Source: Lysobacter silvisoli (GTDB taxonomy: Bacteria; Pseudomonadota; Gammaproteobacteria; Xanthomonadales; Xanthomonadaceae). Taken from it: a stretch of 64,000 nt of DNA. The translations under genes and the position numbers were made by a program. The stretch spans positions 1,550,001 through 1,614,000 of the forward strand of contig NZ_QTSU01000001.1 in the NCBI RefSeq assembly GCF_003382365.1, read 5' to 3'. This document shows positions 1 through 8,429 of the stretch, in pieces (position 1 is the stretch's first letter; each line of letters opens with the position of its first letter). Under the pieces are notes generated by a model that saw nothing but the letters and a program-made list of their open reading frames with translations, did no database searches and was not told the DNA's origin.

Positions 1-125
1 TCCGCCAGCAGCGGCTGGTCGGAACGCGACTTGACTTCGATCTGTCCCAGACCGAGCGCGCAGGCCCCGCCGCTGGCCAGAGCCAGCGCCAATGCCAATG
101 CGGTGCGCGTAAAACGATGCTTCAC
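1..125 (-). CDS. fimV: FimV-like pilus assembly / LysM protein, N-terminal fragment (runs off the left edge)
   Basis: Only the first 41 codons are in the window. Read on the minus strand from a GTG at 125-123, they encode a basic, Ala/Leu-rich signal peptide ending near GACA, followed by LGLGQIEVKSRSDQPLLA. That mature N-terminus is the hallmark of FimV family proteins, large inner-membrane proteins with a periplasmic LysM domain that act in type IV pilus function and polar organisation. It lies directly downstream of asd on the same strand, the usual asd-fimV order in Xanthomonadaceae. The GTG start is inferred from the signal peptide; the rest of the gene cannot be judged. Confidence 0.8.
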   Translation of the reverse strand, partial: MKHRFTRTALALALALASGGACALGLGQIEVKSRSDQPLLA

Positions 126-180
126 TCGAAGTCCCACTCCCTGCCCTGGCGGCGACTCTAGCCCTCGCCACCGTTATTAC

Positions 181-211
181 GCAATGCGGCCGCTCTATGC
201 GGCCGCATTGC
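181..211. terminator. perfect GC-rich hairpin between asd and fimV
   Basis: A perfect 13-bp inverted repeat (GCAATGCGGCCGC) around a 5-nt TCTAT loop lies 13 nt past the asd stop and before fimV. There is no T-tract on either side, so it could be an attenuating or RNA-stabilising hairpin rather than a classical intrinsic terminator. Confidence 0.5.
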
Positions 212-224
212 GCCGTCCCTGTCC

Positions 225-1265
225 TCAGGCCGCGTTCTGCGCCTGACGCTCGTTCCAGACCAGCTCGGCCAGTTGCACGGCGTTGGTGGCCGCACCCTTG
301 CGGATGTTGTCCGACACCACCCACAACGACAGCCCGCGCGGATGCGAGATGTCGTCGCGGATGCGGCCCACGTACACCGGGTCCTGACCCGAGGCATGGG
401 TGACCGGGGTCGGATAACCGCCGGCGGCACGCTCGTCCACCACCACCAGGCCCGGCGCGCCTTCCAGCAGCTCGCGCGCCTGCTCGGCGCTGAGCTTCTC
501 GCGCGTTTCCAGGTGCACGGCCTCGGAATGGCCGTAGAACACCGGCACGCGCACCACCGTGGCGTTTACCCCGATGCTGTCGTCGCCGAGGATCTTGCGC
601 GTCTCCCACACCAGCTTCATTTCTTCGGTGGTGTAGCCGTTGTCGGTGAAGTCGCCGCCGTGCGGGATCACATTGAACGCGATCTGCACCGGATAGACCT
701 CGGCCTTGGCGTCCTGGAAGTTGAGCAGCGCGGCGGTCTGCTTGCCCAATTCCTCCAGCGCGCGCCGGCCGGTGCCGGAGACCGACTGATAGGTGGCCAC
801 GTTGATGCGCTCGATGCCGACCTTACGGTGGATCGGCGCCAGCGCCACCATCAGTTGCATGGTCGAGCAGTTGGGGTTGGCGATGATGCCGCGCGGGCGC
901 TGGGCGGCCTGCTCCGGATTGACCTCGCTGACCACCAGCGGGATGTCGGCGTCGTAGCGGAAGGCCGAGGAGTTGTCGATCACCACCGCGCCGGCGGCGG
1001 CGAACTTGGGCGCGTATTCCTTGGACACCGAACCGCCGGCCGAGAACAGCGCGATGTCGACCCCGGACGGATCGAACGTGGCCAAGTCCTCGACCACCAG
1101 GGTTTTGCCCTCGAACTGAATTTTCTCGCCCGCCGAGCGCTCGCTGGCCAACACGTGCAGACGGCCGATCGGGAATTTGCGCTCCGCGAGGACCTTCAGC
1201 ATGGTTTCACCGACCGCACCGGTAGCACCGACCACGGCGACATTGCAGGACGTCTTGGCGTTCAT
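225..1265 (-). CDS. asd: aspartate-semialdehyde dehydrogenase
   Basis: This 346-aa enzyme reduces beta-aspartyl phosphate to aspartate semialdehyde with NADPH, the branch point to lysine/diaminopimelate, threonine and methionine. The NADP-binding GATGAVG loop is at residues 13-19 and the catalytic cysteine is C133 in NPNCST (130-135). Length matches the family. The reading frame is open 13 codons further upstream, but the ATG at 1265 begins the conserved MNAKTSCNVAVVG block and has an AGGT ribosome-binding site, so it is preferred. It sits in a leftward housekeeping run with a 2-hydroxyacid dehydrogenase upstream and fimV downstream. Confidence 0.97.
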   Translation of the reverse strand: MNAKTSCNVAVVGATGAVGETMLKVLAERKFPIGRLHVLASERSAGEKIQFEGKTLVVEDLATFDPSGVDIALFSAGGSVSKEYAPKFAAAGAVVIDNSSAFRYDADIPLVVSEVNPEQAAQRPRGIIANPNCSTMQLMVALAPIHRKVGIERINVATYQSVSGTGRRALEELGKQTAALLNFQDAKAEVYPVQIAFNVIPHGGDFTDNGYTTEEMKLVWETRKILGDDSIGVNATVVRVPVFYGHSEAVHLETREKLSAEQARELLEGAPGLVVVDERAAGGYPTPVTHASGQDPVYVGRIRDDISHPRGLSLWVVSDNIRKGAATNAVQLAELVWNERQAQNAA

Positions 1266-1433
1266 CAGTTTCGATTTACCTGGTAGTGGGGCCGCCGGAC
1301 CCATTTCCGGCGGGTGTTGCGTTGAATGGGAGTGCGCCGATTATCGGGCAAGCGCGGCGCCAATGGCGGACGGCCGATCGCGGTTTTCGCAGATCCGGCC
1401 GCAGATTCGAGCGCAAGCCGGCCGACGCGGGTG

Positions 1434-2444
1434 TCAGATGCCCGGTTTTCGCGCGGCCAGCGCGTCGGCGTTCAGCGGCGATGGCGGGCGGCCGGCATCG
1501 GGGCCCAGGCCCAGCGCGGCGAGCAGGTTGTCCACGGCCAGGGCGACCATGGCCCGGCGCGTGGCCAGGCTGCCGCTGGCGATATGCGGGGTCAGCACCA
1601 CGTTGCGCAGCGCCAGCAGGCGCGGATTCACCGCCGGCTCGCCTTCGAACACGTCCAACCCGGCCGCGGCCAGGCGGCCGCCGGCCAGCGCATCGGCCAG
1701 CGCGTCCTCGTCGATCAGGCCGCCGCGGGCGATGTTGGTCAGGGTGGCGTGCGGGCGCAGGCGCGCCAGCGCCGCGGCGTCGATCAGGTGGTGATGCTCG
1801 GGCGCGTACGGCAGCACCAGCACCAGGTGGTCGGCGCGCTCGAACAGCGCTTCGAAACTCACGTACTCGGCGTTGTGGGCGCGCTCGACCTCATCGGGCA
1901 AGCGGCTGCGATTGTGGTACAGCACGCGCATGCCGAAGCCGGAAGCGCGCCGGGCGATGCCGCGGCCGATCCGGCCCATGCCCAGGATGCCCAGGGTGGC
2001 GCCGTGGATGTCGCCACCCAGCAGCGATTCGAAACTCCACTGGCGCCACTGGCCGTCGCGCAACCAGCGCTCGGCCTCGGTGATCCGCCGCGCCGCCGCC
2101 ATCATCAGGGCGAAACCGAAGTCGGCCGTGGTCTCGGTGAGCACGTCCGGGGTGTTGGTGGCCAGGATGCCGGCCGCGCTCAGCGCCGCCAGGTCCAGGT
2201 TGTTGTAGCCCACGCCGACGTTGGCGATCGCGCGCAGGCGCGCGGCGCCGGCGACCTGGGCCGCACCGATGGCGTCGTTGAGCGTGACCAGGGCGCCGTC
2301 GCAATCGCGCAGCGCCGCGGCCACGTCGGCCGGCGCGTGCTGGGTCACGATCTGGGTGCGGCGGACCTCGCAATGCGCGTCCAGCCGGCCCAGCAGGTCG
2401 GCGAACAGCGGCTGCGAGACCCAGACCCGCGGGCGCTCAGGCAT
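1434..2444 (-). CDS. D-isomer-specific 2-hydroxyacid dehydrogenase (glyoxylate/hydroxypyruvate reductase type)
   Basis: This 336-aa cytosolic NAD(P)-dependent oxidoreductase has the full D-2-hydroxyacid dehydrogenase layout. The substrate domain carries [10 protein letters not shown] (75-84), the cofactor site is GMGRIG (155-160), and the catalytic residues are R240 in NIARGG, E269 in FEGEP and H287 in TPHIASG. The family interconverts 2-oxo acids and D-2-hydroxy acids; glyoxylate and hydroxypyruvate are the commonest substrates of close relatives, but substrate is inferred. Its start overlaps the end of aroC by 8 nt, so the two are probably translated from one message. Confidence 0.88.
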   Translation of the reverse strand: MPERPRVWVSQPLFADLLGRLDAHCEVRRTQIVTQHAPADVAAALRDCDGALVTLNDAIGAAQVAGAARLRAIANVGVGYNNLDLAALSAAGILATNTPDVLTETTADFGFALMMAAARRITEAERWLRDGQWRQWSFESLLGGDIHGATLGILGMGRIGRGIARRASGFGMRVLYHNRSRLPDEVERAHNAEYVSFEALFERADHLVLVLPYAPEHHHLIDAAALARLRPHATLTNIARGGLIDEDALADALAGGRLAAAGLDVFEGEPAVNPRLLALRNVVLTPHIASGSLATRRAMVALAVDNLLAALGLGPDAGRPPSPLNADALAARKPGI

Positions 2445-3540
2445 CGGCTTGGCCCGGGATGCGCGGCGTCACTTCGCCCACGTCGCCGCACTGGGCGCGG
2501 TGGCGCAGGGCCTGGTCCATCAGCACCAGCGCGACCATGGCCTCGCAGATCGGGGTGGCACGGATGCCCACGCAGGGGTCGTGGCGGCCGGTGGTGACCA
2601 CGTCGATCTCGTTGCCGTGCACGTCCACGCCGCGCACCGGCAGGCGCAGGCTGGAGGTGGGCTTGAACGCGGCCGAGCAATGCAGGCGCTGGCCGGTGCT
2701 GATGCCGCCGAGGATGCCGCCGGCGTGGTTGGAGGCGAAGCCGGCCAGCGACATCCGATCGCGGTGCTCGCTGCCCTTTTGCGCCACCGAGGCGTAGCCG
2801 TCGCCGATCTCCACGCCCTTGACCGCGTTGATGCTCATCAGCGCCGCGGCCAGTTCGCCGTCGAGCTTGCCGTAGATCGGCTCGCCCCAGCCCGGCGGCA
2901 CGTGGTCGGCGATCACGTCCACGCGCGCGCCGACCGAATCGCCGGACTTGCGCAGCGCGTCCATGTAGGCCTCCAGCGCCGGCACCTGCGCGGCATGCGG
3001 CCAGAAGAACGGATTGCCCTCGACCGCATCCAGGTCGAAGCCTTCGGGTGTCAGCTCGCCGATCTGCGACATGTAGCCGCGCACGCTCACCCCGAAGCGC
3101 AGCGCCAGCCATTTCTTGGCGATCACGCCGGCGGCCACGCGCATGGTGGTCTCGCGCGCCGACGAGCGCCCGCCGCCGCGCGGGTCGCGCAGGCCGTACT
3201 TCTGCCAGTAGCTGTAGTCGGCGTGACCGGGGCGGAACTGCTCGGCGATGCTGTTGTAGTCCTTGCTGCGCGCATCGGTGTTGCGGATCAGCAGGGCGAT
3301 CGGCGTGCCGGTGGTGCGGCCCTCGTAGACGCCGCTGAGAATCTCGATCTCGTCGGCCTCGCGCCGCGCCGAGGTGTGGCGGCTCTTGCCGGTGGCGCGG
3401 CGGTCCAGGTCGTGGCGGAACTCCTCCGGCGCGAGCGCCAGCCCCGGCGGGCAGCCGTCGACCACGCAACCGATGGCCGGGCCGTGGCTTTCGCCGAAGG
3501 TGGTCACGCGCAGCAAGCGTCCGAAGGTGTTGTTCGACAT
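2437..3540 (-). CDS. aroC: chorismate synthase
   Basis: This 367-aa FMN-dependent enzyme makes chorismate from 5-enolpyruvylshikimate-3-phosphate, the last step of the shikimate pathway. The N-terminus [20 protein letters not shown] is diagnostic ([18 protein letters not shown] signature at about 16-33). [11 protein letters not shown] and [10 protein letters not shown] are further family blocks. Length matches the bacterial enzyme. It lies between a broken methyltransferase gene upstream and the hydroxyacid dehydrogenase with which it overlaps by 8 nt. Confidence 0.98.
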   Translation of the reverse strand: MSNNTFGRLLRVTTFGESHGPAIGCVVDGCPPGLALAPEEFRHDLDRRATGKSRHTSARREADEIEILSGVYEGRTTGTPIALLIRNTDARSKDYNSIAEQFRPGHADYSYWQKYGLRDPRGGGRSSARETTMRVAAGVIAKKWLALRFGVSVRGYMSQIGELTPEGFDLDAVEGNPFFWPHAAQVPALEAYMDALRKSGDSVGARVDVIADHVPPGWGEPIYGKLDGELAAALMSINAVKGVEIGDGYASVAQKGSEHRDRMSLAGFASNHAGGILGGISTGQRLHCSAAFKPTSSLRLPVRGVDVHGNEIDVVTTGRHDPCVGIRATPICEAMVALVLMDQALRHRAQCGDVGEVTPRIPGQADA

Positions 3541-3567
3541 GGTGTTCTCAGCTGTGGCCGGCGCGCC

Positions 3568-4390
3568 TCACAGCGCGCAAGCCGCCATTTCGCGTTCGCT
3601 GGCCTGCAGCAGGGCCAGACGGTCCTGGCCGGAGCCGCTGCCGCCGCGCGACAGCGCGACGTAGAACTCGTGGCCGACGGTGGGGTGGAAACTCGATTCG
3701 CGCAGCGCCGCCAGGCCCAGCCGGTGCAGATGGCCCAGCAGCAGCCGGAACCAGTTGGGAGTGAAGCACCAGGCGTGGATGTCCGGATAGGCGCCCTGCC
3801 CGGCCGCCTCGATGCCGCGGCGCGCGTCCTGCGCAGTATGCGCGAATTCGACCTCGCCCAGCCTGCGCCCTTGCGCGTGCTGCCCGTCCCAGGCGATGCG
3901 CCCTTCCAGCTTGACCACATTGAGGAAGTAGTCGGCGACCCGGCCCGGGTTGTGATGCGCACGCGGCTCCAGGTGCGCATCGACCAGCTGCGACAAGCCG
4001 GTCGAGGGACGGAAACGGTCGAAGCAATAGCGCTTGTCCGGCACCGCCAGCGACAACACGCCACCCTCGCCCAGCAGCGCATCGCAGTCGTTGAGGAAGC
4101 CGACCAGGTCCGGTGTGTGCGTGCGAAGCCACGATCCAGTCGTAATGGCCGCGGCGGCCGATCAGGTCGGCGTAGCCGCCGCTGCGCCAGACGTAGTCCA
4201 CGTCCTCGATCGCGTCCAGGTCGACGTCGTGGTCGCGGTACTTCTCGACCAGCGCCGCGCGATCGGCGTGGTCGACGATGTCCACGTCGAAGCCTTCGCG
4301 CCTGGGCGCGACCGGGTTGTGCGAACGGCCGAACTTTAGGCCGCGCCCGCGCCGGTCCAGCGGGGCCAGGATGCGCGCCTTGCGGTCCAT
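3568..4390 (-). pseudogene. SAM-dependent methyltransferase, frameshifted
   Basis: Two frames together encode one class I methyltransferase-like protein. The first begins MDRKARILAPLDRRGRGLKF at 4390 and runs in frame to S89-H90 (codons at 4126-4121). The continuation H-T-P-D-L-V-G-F-L-N-D-C-D reads in another frame from 4119, through LSLAVPDKRYCFDRF, to the TGA at 3568-3570. A single G (4120) separates the halves. Relatives, as I remember them, have SHVIEHTPDL here, so an 8-nt loss removing V-I-E explains the shift. The intact product would be about 275 aa. It lies in the prmB-aroC run, 12 nt from prmB. Either a genuine null allele or a sequencing/assembly error. Confidence 0.82.
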
Positions 4391-4402
4391 GCCCCTGCTT
4401 CG

Positions 4403-5335
4403 TCAGGCGCCGCGCTGGCCGGCCAGCTCGACGATGCGCGCGTGGTGGGCGACCAGGTCCTCGCGCTCGGCGACGAAGATGCCCATCTGCCCGACCTTGA
4501 ACTCCACCCAGGCCAGCGGCAGCTCCGGCAGCAGCTCGACCAGCGCGCGCTCGGCCTCGCCGACCTCGCAGATCAGCAGGCCGTGCTCGCTCAGGTGCTC
4601 GGGCGCGTCGCGCAGGATGCGCAGCGCCAGGTCCAGGCCATCGAAGCCGGCGCGCAGGCCGAGCTCGGGCTCGTAGGAGTATTCCTTGGGCAGCGCGTCG
4701 GTTTCGTCGTCGGTCACGTAAGGCGGATTGGTCACGATCAGGTCGTAGACCTCGCCCTGCAGGCCGTCGAACAGGTCCGACTTGCGCAGCTCGACGTTGT
4801 CGGCGTGCAGCCGCGCCTTGTTCTCGGCGGCCAGCGCCAGCGCGTCGTCGTTGATGTCGGCGCCGTGCACGGTCCAGTGCGGGTGGTAGTGGCCGGTGGC
4901 GATGGCGATGCAGCCCGAGCCGGTGCACAAGTCCAGCACCCGCTCCACCTCGCGGCCACCCAGCCAGGGCTCGAAGCCCGCTTCGATCAGCTCGGCTATG
5001 GGCGAGCGCGGCACCAGGGCGCGGCGGTCGCTCTTGAAGCTCAGGCCCGCGAACCAGGCCTCGCCGGTCAGGTAGGCGGCCGGAATGCGCTCGCCGATGC
5101 GGCGCTCGAACAGCGCCAGCACCGCGTCCTTTTCCTCGCTGGTGACCTTGGAGGCGCCGTAGACCGGACTCAGGTCGTGCGGCAGGTGCAGCGCGTGCAG
5201 CACCAGCTGGGTCGACTCGTCCAGGGCATTGTCGTAGCTATGGCCGAAGGTCAGCCCGGCGGCGCCGAAGCGGCTGGCGCCGTACCGGATCAGGTCGATG
5301 ACGGTGAGCTGCTCGAAGGTGACGGAAGCGGGCAC
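4403..5335 (-). CDS. prmB: 50S ribosomal protein L3 glutamine N5-methyltransferase
   Basis: This 310-aa class I SAM methyltransferase methylates a glutamine of ribosomal protein L3. The SAM-binding motif DLCTGSGCIAI is at residues 135-145 and the glutamine-methyltransferase signature NPPY at 203-206. The N-terminal helical substrate-binding region (TVIDLIRYGASRFGAAGL) is typical of PrmB; release-factor methyltransferase PrmC is shorter and lacks this start. It heads the leftward prmB-methyltransferase-aroC run and follows a membrane-protein gene of the accessory zone. Confidence 0.93.
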   Translation of the reverse strand: MPASVTFEQLTVIDLIRYGASRFGAAGLTFGHSYDNALDESTQLVLHALHLPHDLSPVYGASKVTSEEKDAVLALFERRIGERIPAAYLTGEAWFAGLSFKSDRRALVPRSPIAELIEAGFEPWLGGREVERVLDLCTGSGCIAIATGHYHPHWTVHGADINDDALALAAENKARLHADNVELRKSDLFDGLQGEVYDLIVTNPPYVTDDETDALPKEYSYEPELGLRAGFDGLDLALRILRDAPEHLSEHGLLICEVGEAERALVELLPELPLAWVEFKVGQMGIFVAEREDLVAHHARIVELAGQRGA

Positions 5336-5429
5336 GGCGGGTCCGGGAACGTTGCGGGGCCGCGCATTATAGCGGTGGCGTAGGGCCGGACGGCCCGATT
5401 GCGGGCGGCGGCGTGCCGGGCCCGGACCG

Positions 5430-5954
5430 TTACAGCCGCAACGAATAGCCCGACGGGTCCGGCGGCTCGGTCGCCGCGGCGGCCAGCGCCCGATAGACCA
5501 GGGCGCCGGTGATCACCTGGGTCGCCCCGGCCAGCACCAGCAGCGCGAACACCAGCCCGGTTTCCGGCACATGCAGGGGCAGCTCGATCATCAGCGGCAA
5601 GGCCACCATGGCCAGCGCCAGCAGCCAGGCCAGCGTCACCTGCACCCCGGCGGCCCGGACCGGCTTGGGCCCCTTGGCGCTCTCCGCCCCGTCGCCCAGC
5701 AGGTGCCGGCGCGCCAGCACCACCAGACAGGTCGCCAGCACCGCCGCCCGCACCTGGAGCATCCCCGCGGTCACCGCCCCCCACTTGGACAGCTCGACCA
5801 CGTTCAGGTTGCCGCCGCTGATCCCCCACACCGCTACGGTCACCGCCAGCAGCAGCACGGCGAAGCCGACCAGCACCCCGCCCTCGACCGTGCGCGCGGA
5901 GGCCCACCAGTCGGTGCTGGGAGCTGACTGTTCAATTAAGGGCTTACGGAGCAT
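5430..5954 (-). CDS. four-helix membrane protein, unknown family (intact copy)
   Basis: The protein is 174 aa. A short polar N-terminus containing PSTDWWAS (about 12-19) is followed by four likely membrane helices near residues 27-45, 69-84, 104-125 and 133-161, then a short tail PPDPSGYSLRL. I do not recognise the family. A decayed second copy of its first 40 or so codons lies at 7589-7762, so the gene belongs to a duplicated accessory unit. It is the last gene of the leftward accessory run before prmB and is GC-rich, unlike the Gly-rich gene just upstream of it. Confidence 0.7.
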   Translation of the reverse strand: MLRKPLIEQSAPSTDWWASARTVEGGVLVGFAVLLLAVTVAVWGISGGNLNVVELSKWGAVTAGMLQVRAAVLATCLVVLARRHLLGDGAESAKGPKPVRAAGVQVTLAWLLALAMVALPLMIELPLHVPETGLVFALLVLAGATQVITGALVYRALAAAATEPPDPSGYSLRL

Positions 5955-6044
5955 GGCGATTCCGTTGCTGTAGACCCAGGTGAGCCAGGTGGAATGTGGC
6001 TCACCTGAGCCGCCTAAGACAACCCCAATACTGTCAAAGACGAC

Positions 6045-6548
6045 TCAATTTTCTACCACGACAGGCTCGTTCACGATCACCTTACCAGTCCCTCCTCCGC
6101 CACCACCACCACCGCCACCGCCACCAGCGCCAGGGTTGTAACCACCCCCGTTGCTGCCAGTTTCCTGTCCACCACCACCGCCACTACCGGTGCTCCCGCT
6201 TCCCGGAATGACTACTGGCTCCACGAACCCACCATCGAACTCGTACATGCTGCCTGTCCTAGTGTAAATGGCACAGTAGCTTTCATTACATATCTTAAAA
6301 TTATCACCAATCTTTCTCGCGCGATCCAACTGCGTAACGAGAGACCCATCAATAGATCGTATGTATGCCAATGTGCCGTCATCTGGATTAGGAACCCGAA
6401 TCAAACAAGAGCCGTTTACACACGTATAAGGACCGAAAAACCCTGGCCCGCCATCGCTCTTGTAATACCAGTCCGGATAATCACCCGCAAAAAGCACGCC
6501 CACATACACAAGACTACAAAAAAAGATAGCTGTCAAAACCCTTAACAT
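6045..6548 (-). CDS. secreted protein with polyglycine C-terminal region, unknown
   Basis: The 167-aa product has a signal peptide (MLRVLTAIFFCSLVYVGVLFAG) and a mature region containing DYPDWYYKSDGG and two CxxxxC-like cysteine pairs (CVNGSC, CNESYC). A very Gly-rich stretch with a run of 12 glycines is followed by the tail TGKVIVNEPVVVEN. The ATG at 6548 is chosen because it starts the signal peptide and lies behind a GGGGG-type ribosome-binding site; the frame is open nine codons further up. The gene is clearly AT-richer than its surroundings (apart from the Gly codons), suggesting transfer. No homologue recognised; it follows the Sel1-like gene by 11 nt and is probably co-transcribed with it. 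Confidence 0.65.
   Translation of the reverse strand: MLRVLTAIFFCSLVYVGVLFAGDYPDWYYKSDGGPGFFGPYTCVNGSCLIRVPNPDDGTLAYIRSIDGSLVTQLDRARKIGDNFKICNESYCAIYTRTGSMYEFDGGFVEPVVIPGSGSTGSGGGGGQETGSNGGGYNPGAGGGGGGGGGGGGTGKVIVNEPVVVEN
6089..6124. repeat. GGN trinucleotide microsatellite encoding polyglycine
   Basis: The plus strand shows a run of CCA/CCG/CCT triplets that encodes 12 consecutive glycines on the minus strand. Slippage here would change glycine number in multiples of one residue without breaking the frame. Confidence 0.75.
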
Positions 6549-6559
6549 GCCCACCCCCG

Positions 6560-7450
6560 TTAGTTCGAACAACAAGACGCGTATATTCTTCGCGCCAAAT
6601 CACGAGCTTCACCCACTCTGCCCGGCGGAACCTTTGCCAATTGCGAATCCATCAAATAGCTCGAAATAACACCGGGCTTAGCCCTATCCACAACCAGATA
6701 GTAGGCGTAAGCCTTCACGGGGTCCGGAGCGACAATGATTCCGCCCTCATACGCTCCCGCCAAACGCATCATTGCGTCGGTGCTTCCGCGCGAAGCGAGG
6801 TCATTTAGATATCGCAGCGCGGTTGCTTTGTACTGAACTGTCTTTTCCGGATCTTTAAGCATCTGCGCGCTACCGCCCAGCACAGCCTCCGGGACAGATG
6901 CATAGAGCAACTGAGCTTGCTCGTCGCCTGCCGCTGCCGCCATTTCCAGCCATTTGCCACGGTCGGCAAGAAAATCGGACGAAGATGTGCACTCAATCCT
7001 TCGGCGCTCATGCGAGCCATTGACCGCTTCTCTGGATGCACCTGCACGTACCGACATGTCGGCAAGCGCTGCTTGAGCTCTCGCATCCGGCAAGCGGGCG
7101 CATTCGTGCAACTTGAGAAAAATCAAGAACGCAGATCGAGCATCCCCAGCCAGTGCTAGAGGCTTTAGCTTCTCAATGACCTGCGCGGCATCGCCCGACG
7201 GCGGAAAAACACTTTCGGTGAGTGTGTAAGCCTTTCGCAGCCCAGTTCGAGATGAGGCAGCCCCTCTACTATGAGAGGCGGGTCCGGGTGAGTTCAGCGT
7301 CTCAACTGAAGGATTAAGTGTGCCGCTAGTCATTGAAGTGCCGACTTTGAGACCTGACGACGCCCTACTAGCGCGCCGCTCAAGCCAATAGCCAACTGCG
7401 GCTACCGCCCCTAGGATTAGAACAAACGTGACCAAATGACTTCGCTTCAT
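6560..7450 (-). CDS. membrane-anchored Sel1-like repeat protein
   Basis: The 296-aa product starts MKRSHLVTFVLILGAVAAVGYWLERR, an N-terminal membrane anchor or signal, followed by a low-complexity linker and an alpha-helical body. Residues near the C-terminus (LNDLASRGSTDAMMRLAGAYEGG, then DPVKAYAYYLVVDRA) match the Sel1 repeat pattern (A..G...A...LA..Y..G....D..KA..Y). Sel1 proteins are helical adaptors, often periplasmic. The ATG at 7450 is preferred over one nine codons upstream because it begins the hydrophobic segment. Composition is AT-richer than the chromosome. It lies in the accessory run with the T4SS-like genes; function unknown. Confidence 0.65.
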   Translation of the reverse strand: MKRSHLVTFVLILGAVAAVGYWLERRASRASSGLKVGTSMTSGTLNPSVETLNSPGPASHSRGAASSRTGLRKAYTLTESVFPPSGDAAQVIEKLKPLALAGDARSAFLIFLKLHECARLPDARAQAALADMSVRAGASREAVNGSHERRRIECTSSSDFLADRGKWLEMAAAAGDEQAQLLYASVPEAVLGGSAQMLKDPEKTVQYKATALRYLNDLASRGSTDAMMRLAGAYEGGIIVAPDPVKAYAYYLVVDRAKPGVISSYLMDSQLAKVPPGRVGEARDLARRIYASCCSN

Positions 7451-7588
7451 GTCCTTCTCGTCCTTGCGGCGTCCCAATTGAGTGTTGGCCTAGTGGGCCG
7501 AAGCGTCGTTGCCCGCTGCAAGAAAACGATCGCAGGCATACATCACCCTACTACCTTCATCACCGCGCTCAACACTTAGTAACTAAGC

Positions 7589-7762
7589 TCACAAGAAAGC
7601 GTAGGAAATAAGCACCGCTGTTGCCACCACTGCCCTCACACCGCCATCGCTACAGCCAGCAGCAAAAGCCGCAAAGCCGACCAGCACCCGCCGTCGACGG
7701 TGCATGGAGGCCCACCAGTCAGTGCTGAAGCTGGGGTCTTGGCTGAAAGGATTGCGGAGCAT
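7589..7762 (-). pseudogene. decayed duplicate of the four-helix STDWWAS membrane protein
   Basis: From an ATG at 7762 the frame reads MLRNPFSQDPSFSTDWWAS, matching MLRKPLIEQSAPSTDWWAS of the intact gene at 5430-5954. Nucleotide similarity continues further: indels in the ARTVEGG region net to minus 3 nt, the LVGFA block is kept, and then a 1-nt shift means that V-LLLLAV-MAV reads only in another frame. There the expected tryptophan codon is TGA. The product as it stands would be 57 aa with no membrane helices. It lies 53 nt past the DUF4189 gene, so it marks a duplicated unit that lost function. Confidence 0.72.
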
Positions 7763-7815
7763 GGCAGTGCCCTCGCTGCCGCTTTCCGGCGGGGCTGTGC
7801 CCTGTGCCGGAGAGC

Positions 7816-8322
7816 CTACTGCACCTGCACTGGAAGACTGCAGGCTTTGTAATAAATCTGGCAGTCCTCCGCACCAGATCGTTCGCACAGCTTCATTCCA
7901 TCCTCCACTGCGCTTTCCACTGTCGGACCACCTTGCGACCTTGAGTAACCAAAGCCGGCGATCACGACTGCGCATTGATTGTTGTAAACCAAATTGATTC
8001 GACAGTTCTGTCCGCCCTTGGCTCGACAATCACCAAGTGCTTCGCTCTTGGCCTGCCTCTTGCTGCCCGCAGCCTGCGAAACGCCGATACCCACATTACT
8101 TGCGCCGAAGTCAAAGGCAATCGCGCCCCAGCGACTTTCCCATCGCGATCCCCGGCCCTGCATGTAGGTACTCTGAGAGCTTGGGATCGGCATGCAGTTG
8201 ATGACGCCGCTTTCCGGACCAGGGGCCTGCACATGACCTGATGGGCACTGGCCCTCTCCGTAGGCTTGTGCAGCAATCAACGTCAACATCAAGACGATGG
8301 CGCAGCGCATCGACATGTTCAT
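7816..8322 (-). CDS. secreted DUF4189-domain protein next to T4SS genes
   Basis: The 168-aa product has a signal peptide (MNMSMRCAIVLMLTLIAAQAYG) and a cysteine-rich mature part. Its pattern W-E-S-R-W-G-A-I-A-F-D, GDCRAKGGQNC, VYNNQCAVV and CQIYYKACS corresponds to DUF4189. The frame is open up to an ATG overlapping the virB6-like stop (8433), but the ATG at 8322 is preferred. It starts the signal peptide and follows a strong AAGGAGG. DUF4189 proteins are short exported proteins of unknown role. In this family of bacteria they often sit beside VirB6 genes; a role as immunity or accessory factor is inference only. Confidence 0.75.
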   Translation of the reverse strand: MNMSMRCAIVLMLTLIAAQAYGEGQCPSGHVQAPGPESGVINCMPIPSSQSTYMQGRGSRWESRWGAIAFDFGASNVGIGVSQAAGSKRQAKSEALGDCRAKGGQNCRINLVYNNQCAVVIAGFGYSRSQGGPTVESAVEDGMKLCERSGAEDCQIYYKACSLPVQVQ

Positions 8323-8326
8323 GAGC

Positions 8327-8333
8327 CCTCCTT
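8327..8333 (-). promoter_or_regulatory. Shine-Dalgarno site fixing the DUF4189 start
   Basis: A perfect AAGGAGG lies 4 nt before the ATG at 8322. It decides against the longer frame that starts inside the virB6-like gene. Confidence 0.75.
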
Positions 8334-8429
8334 CAGCAAAAAGACCTGCCATACGACTGGTAGCGGTGTATCGGATCGGCAGCCATTGGCAAACCACCGG
8401 CTTCAACCCAGTGCTCAACCTCAAATTTG

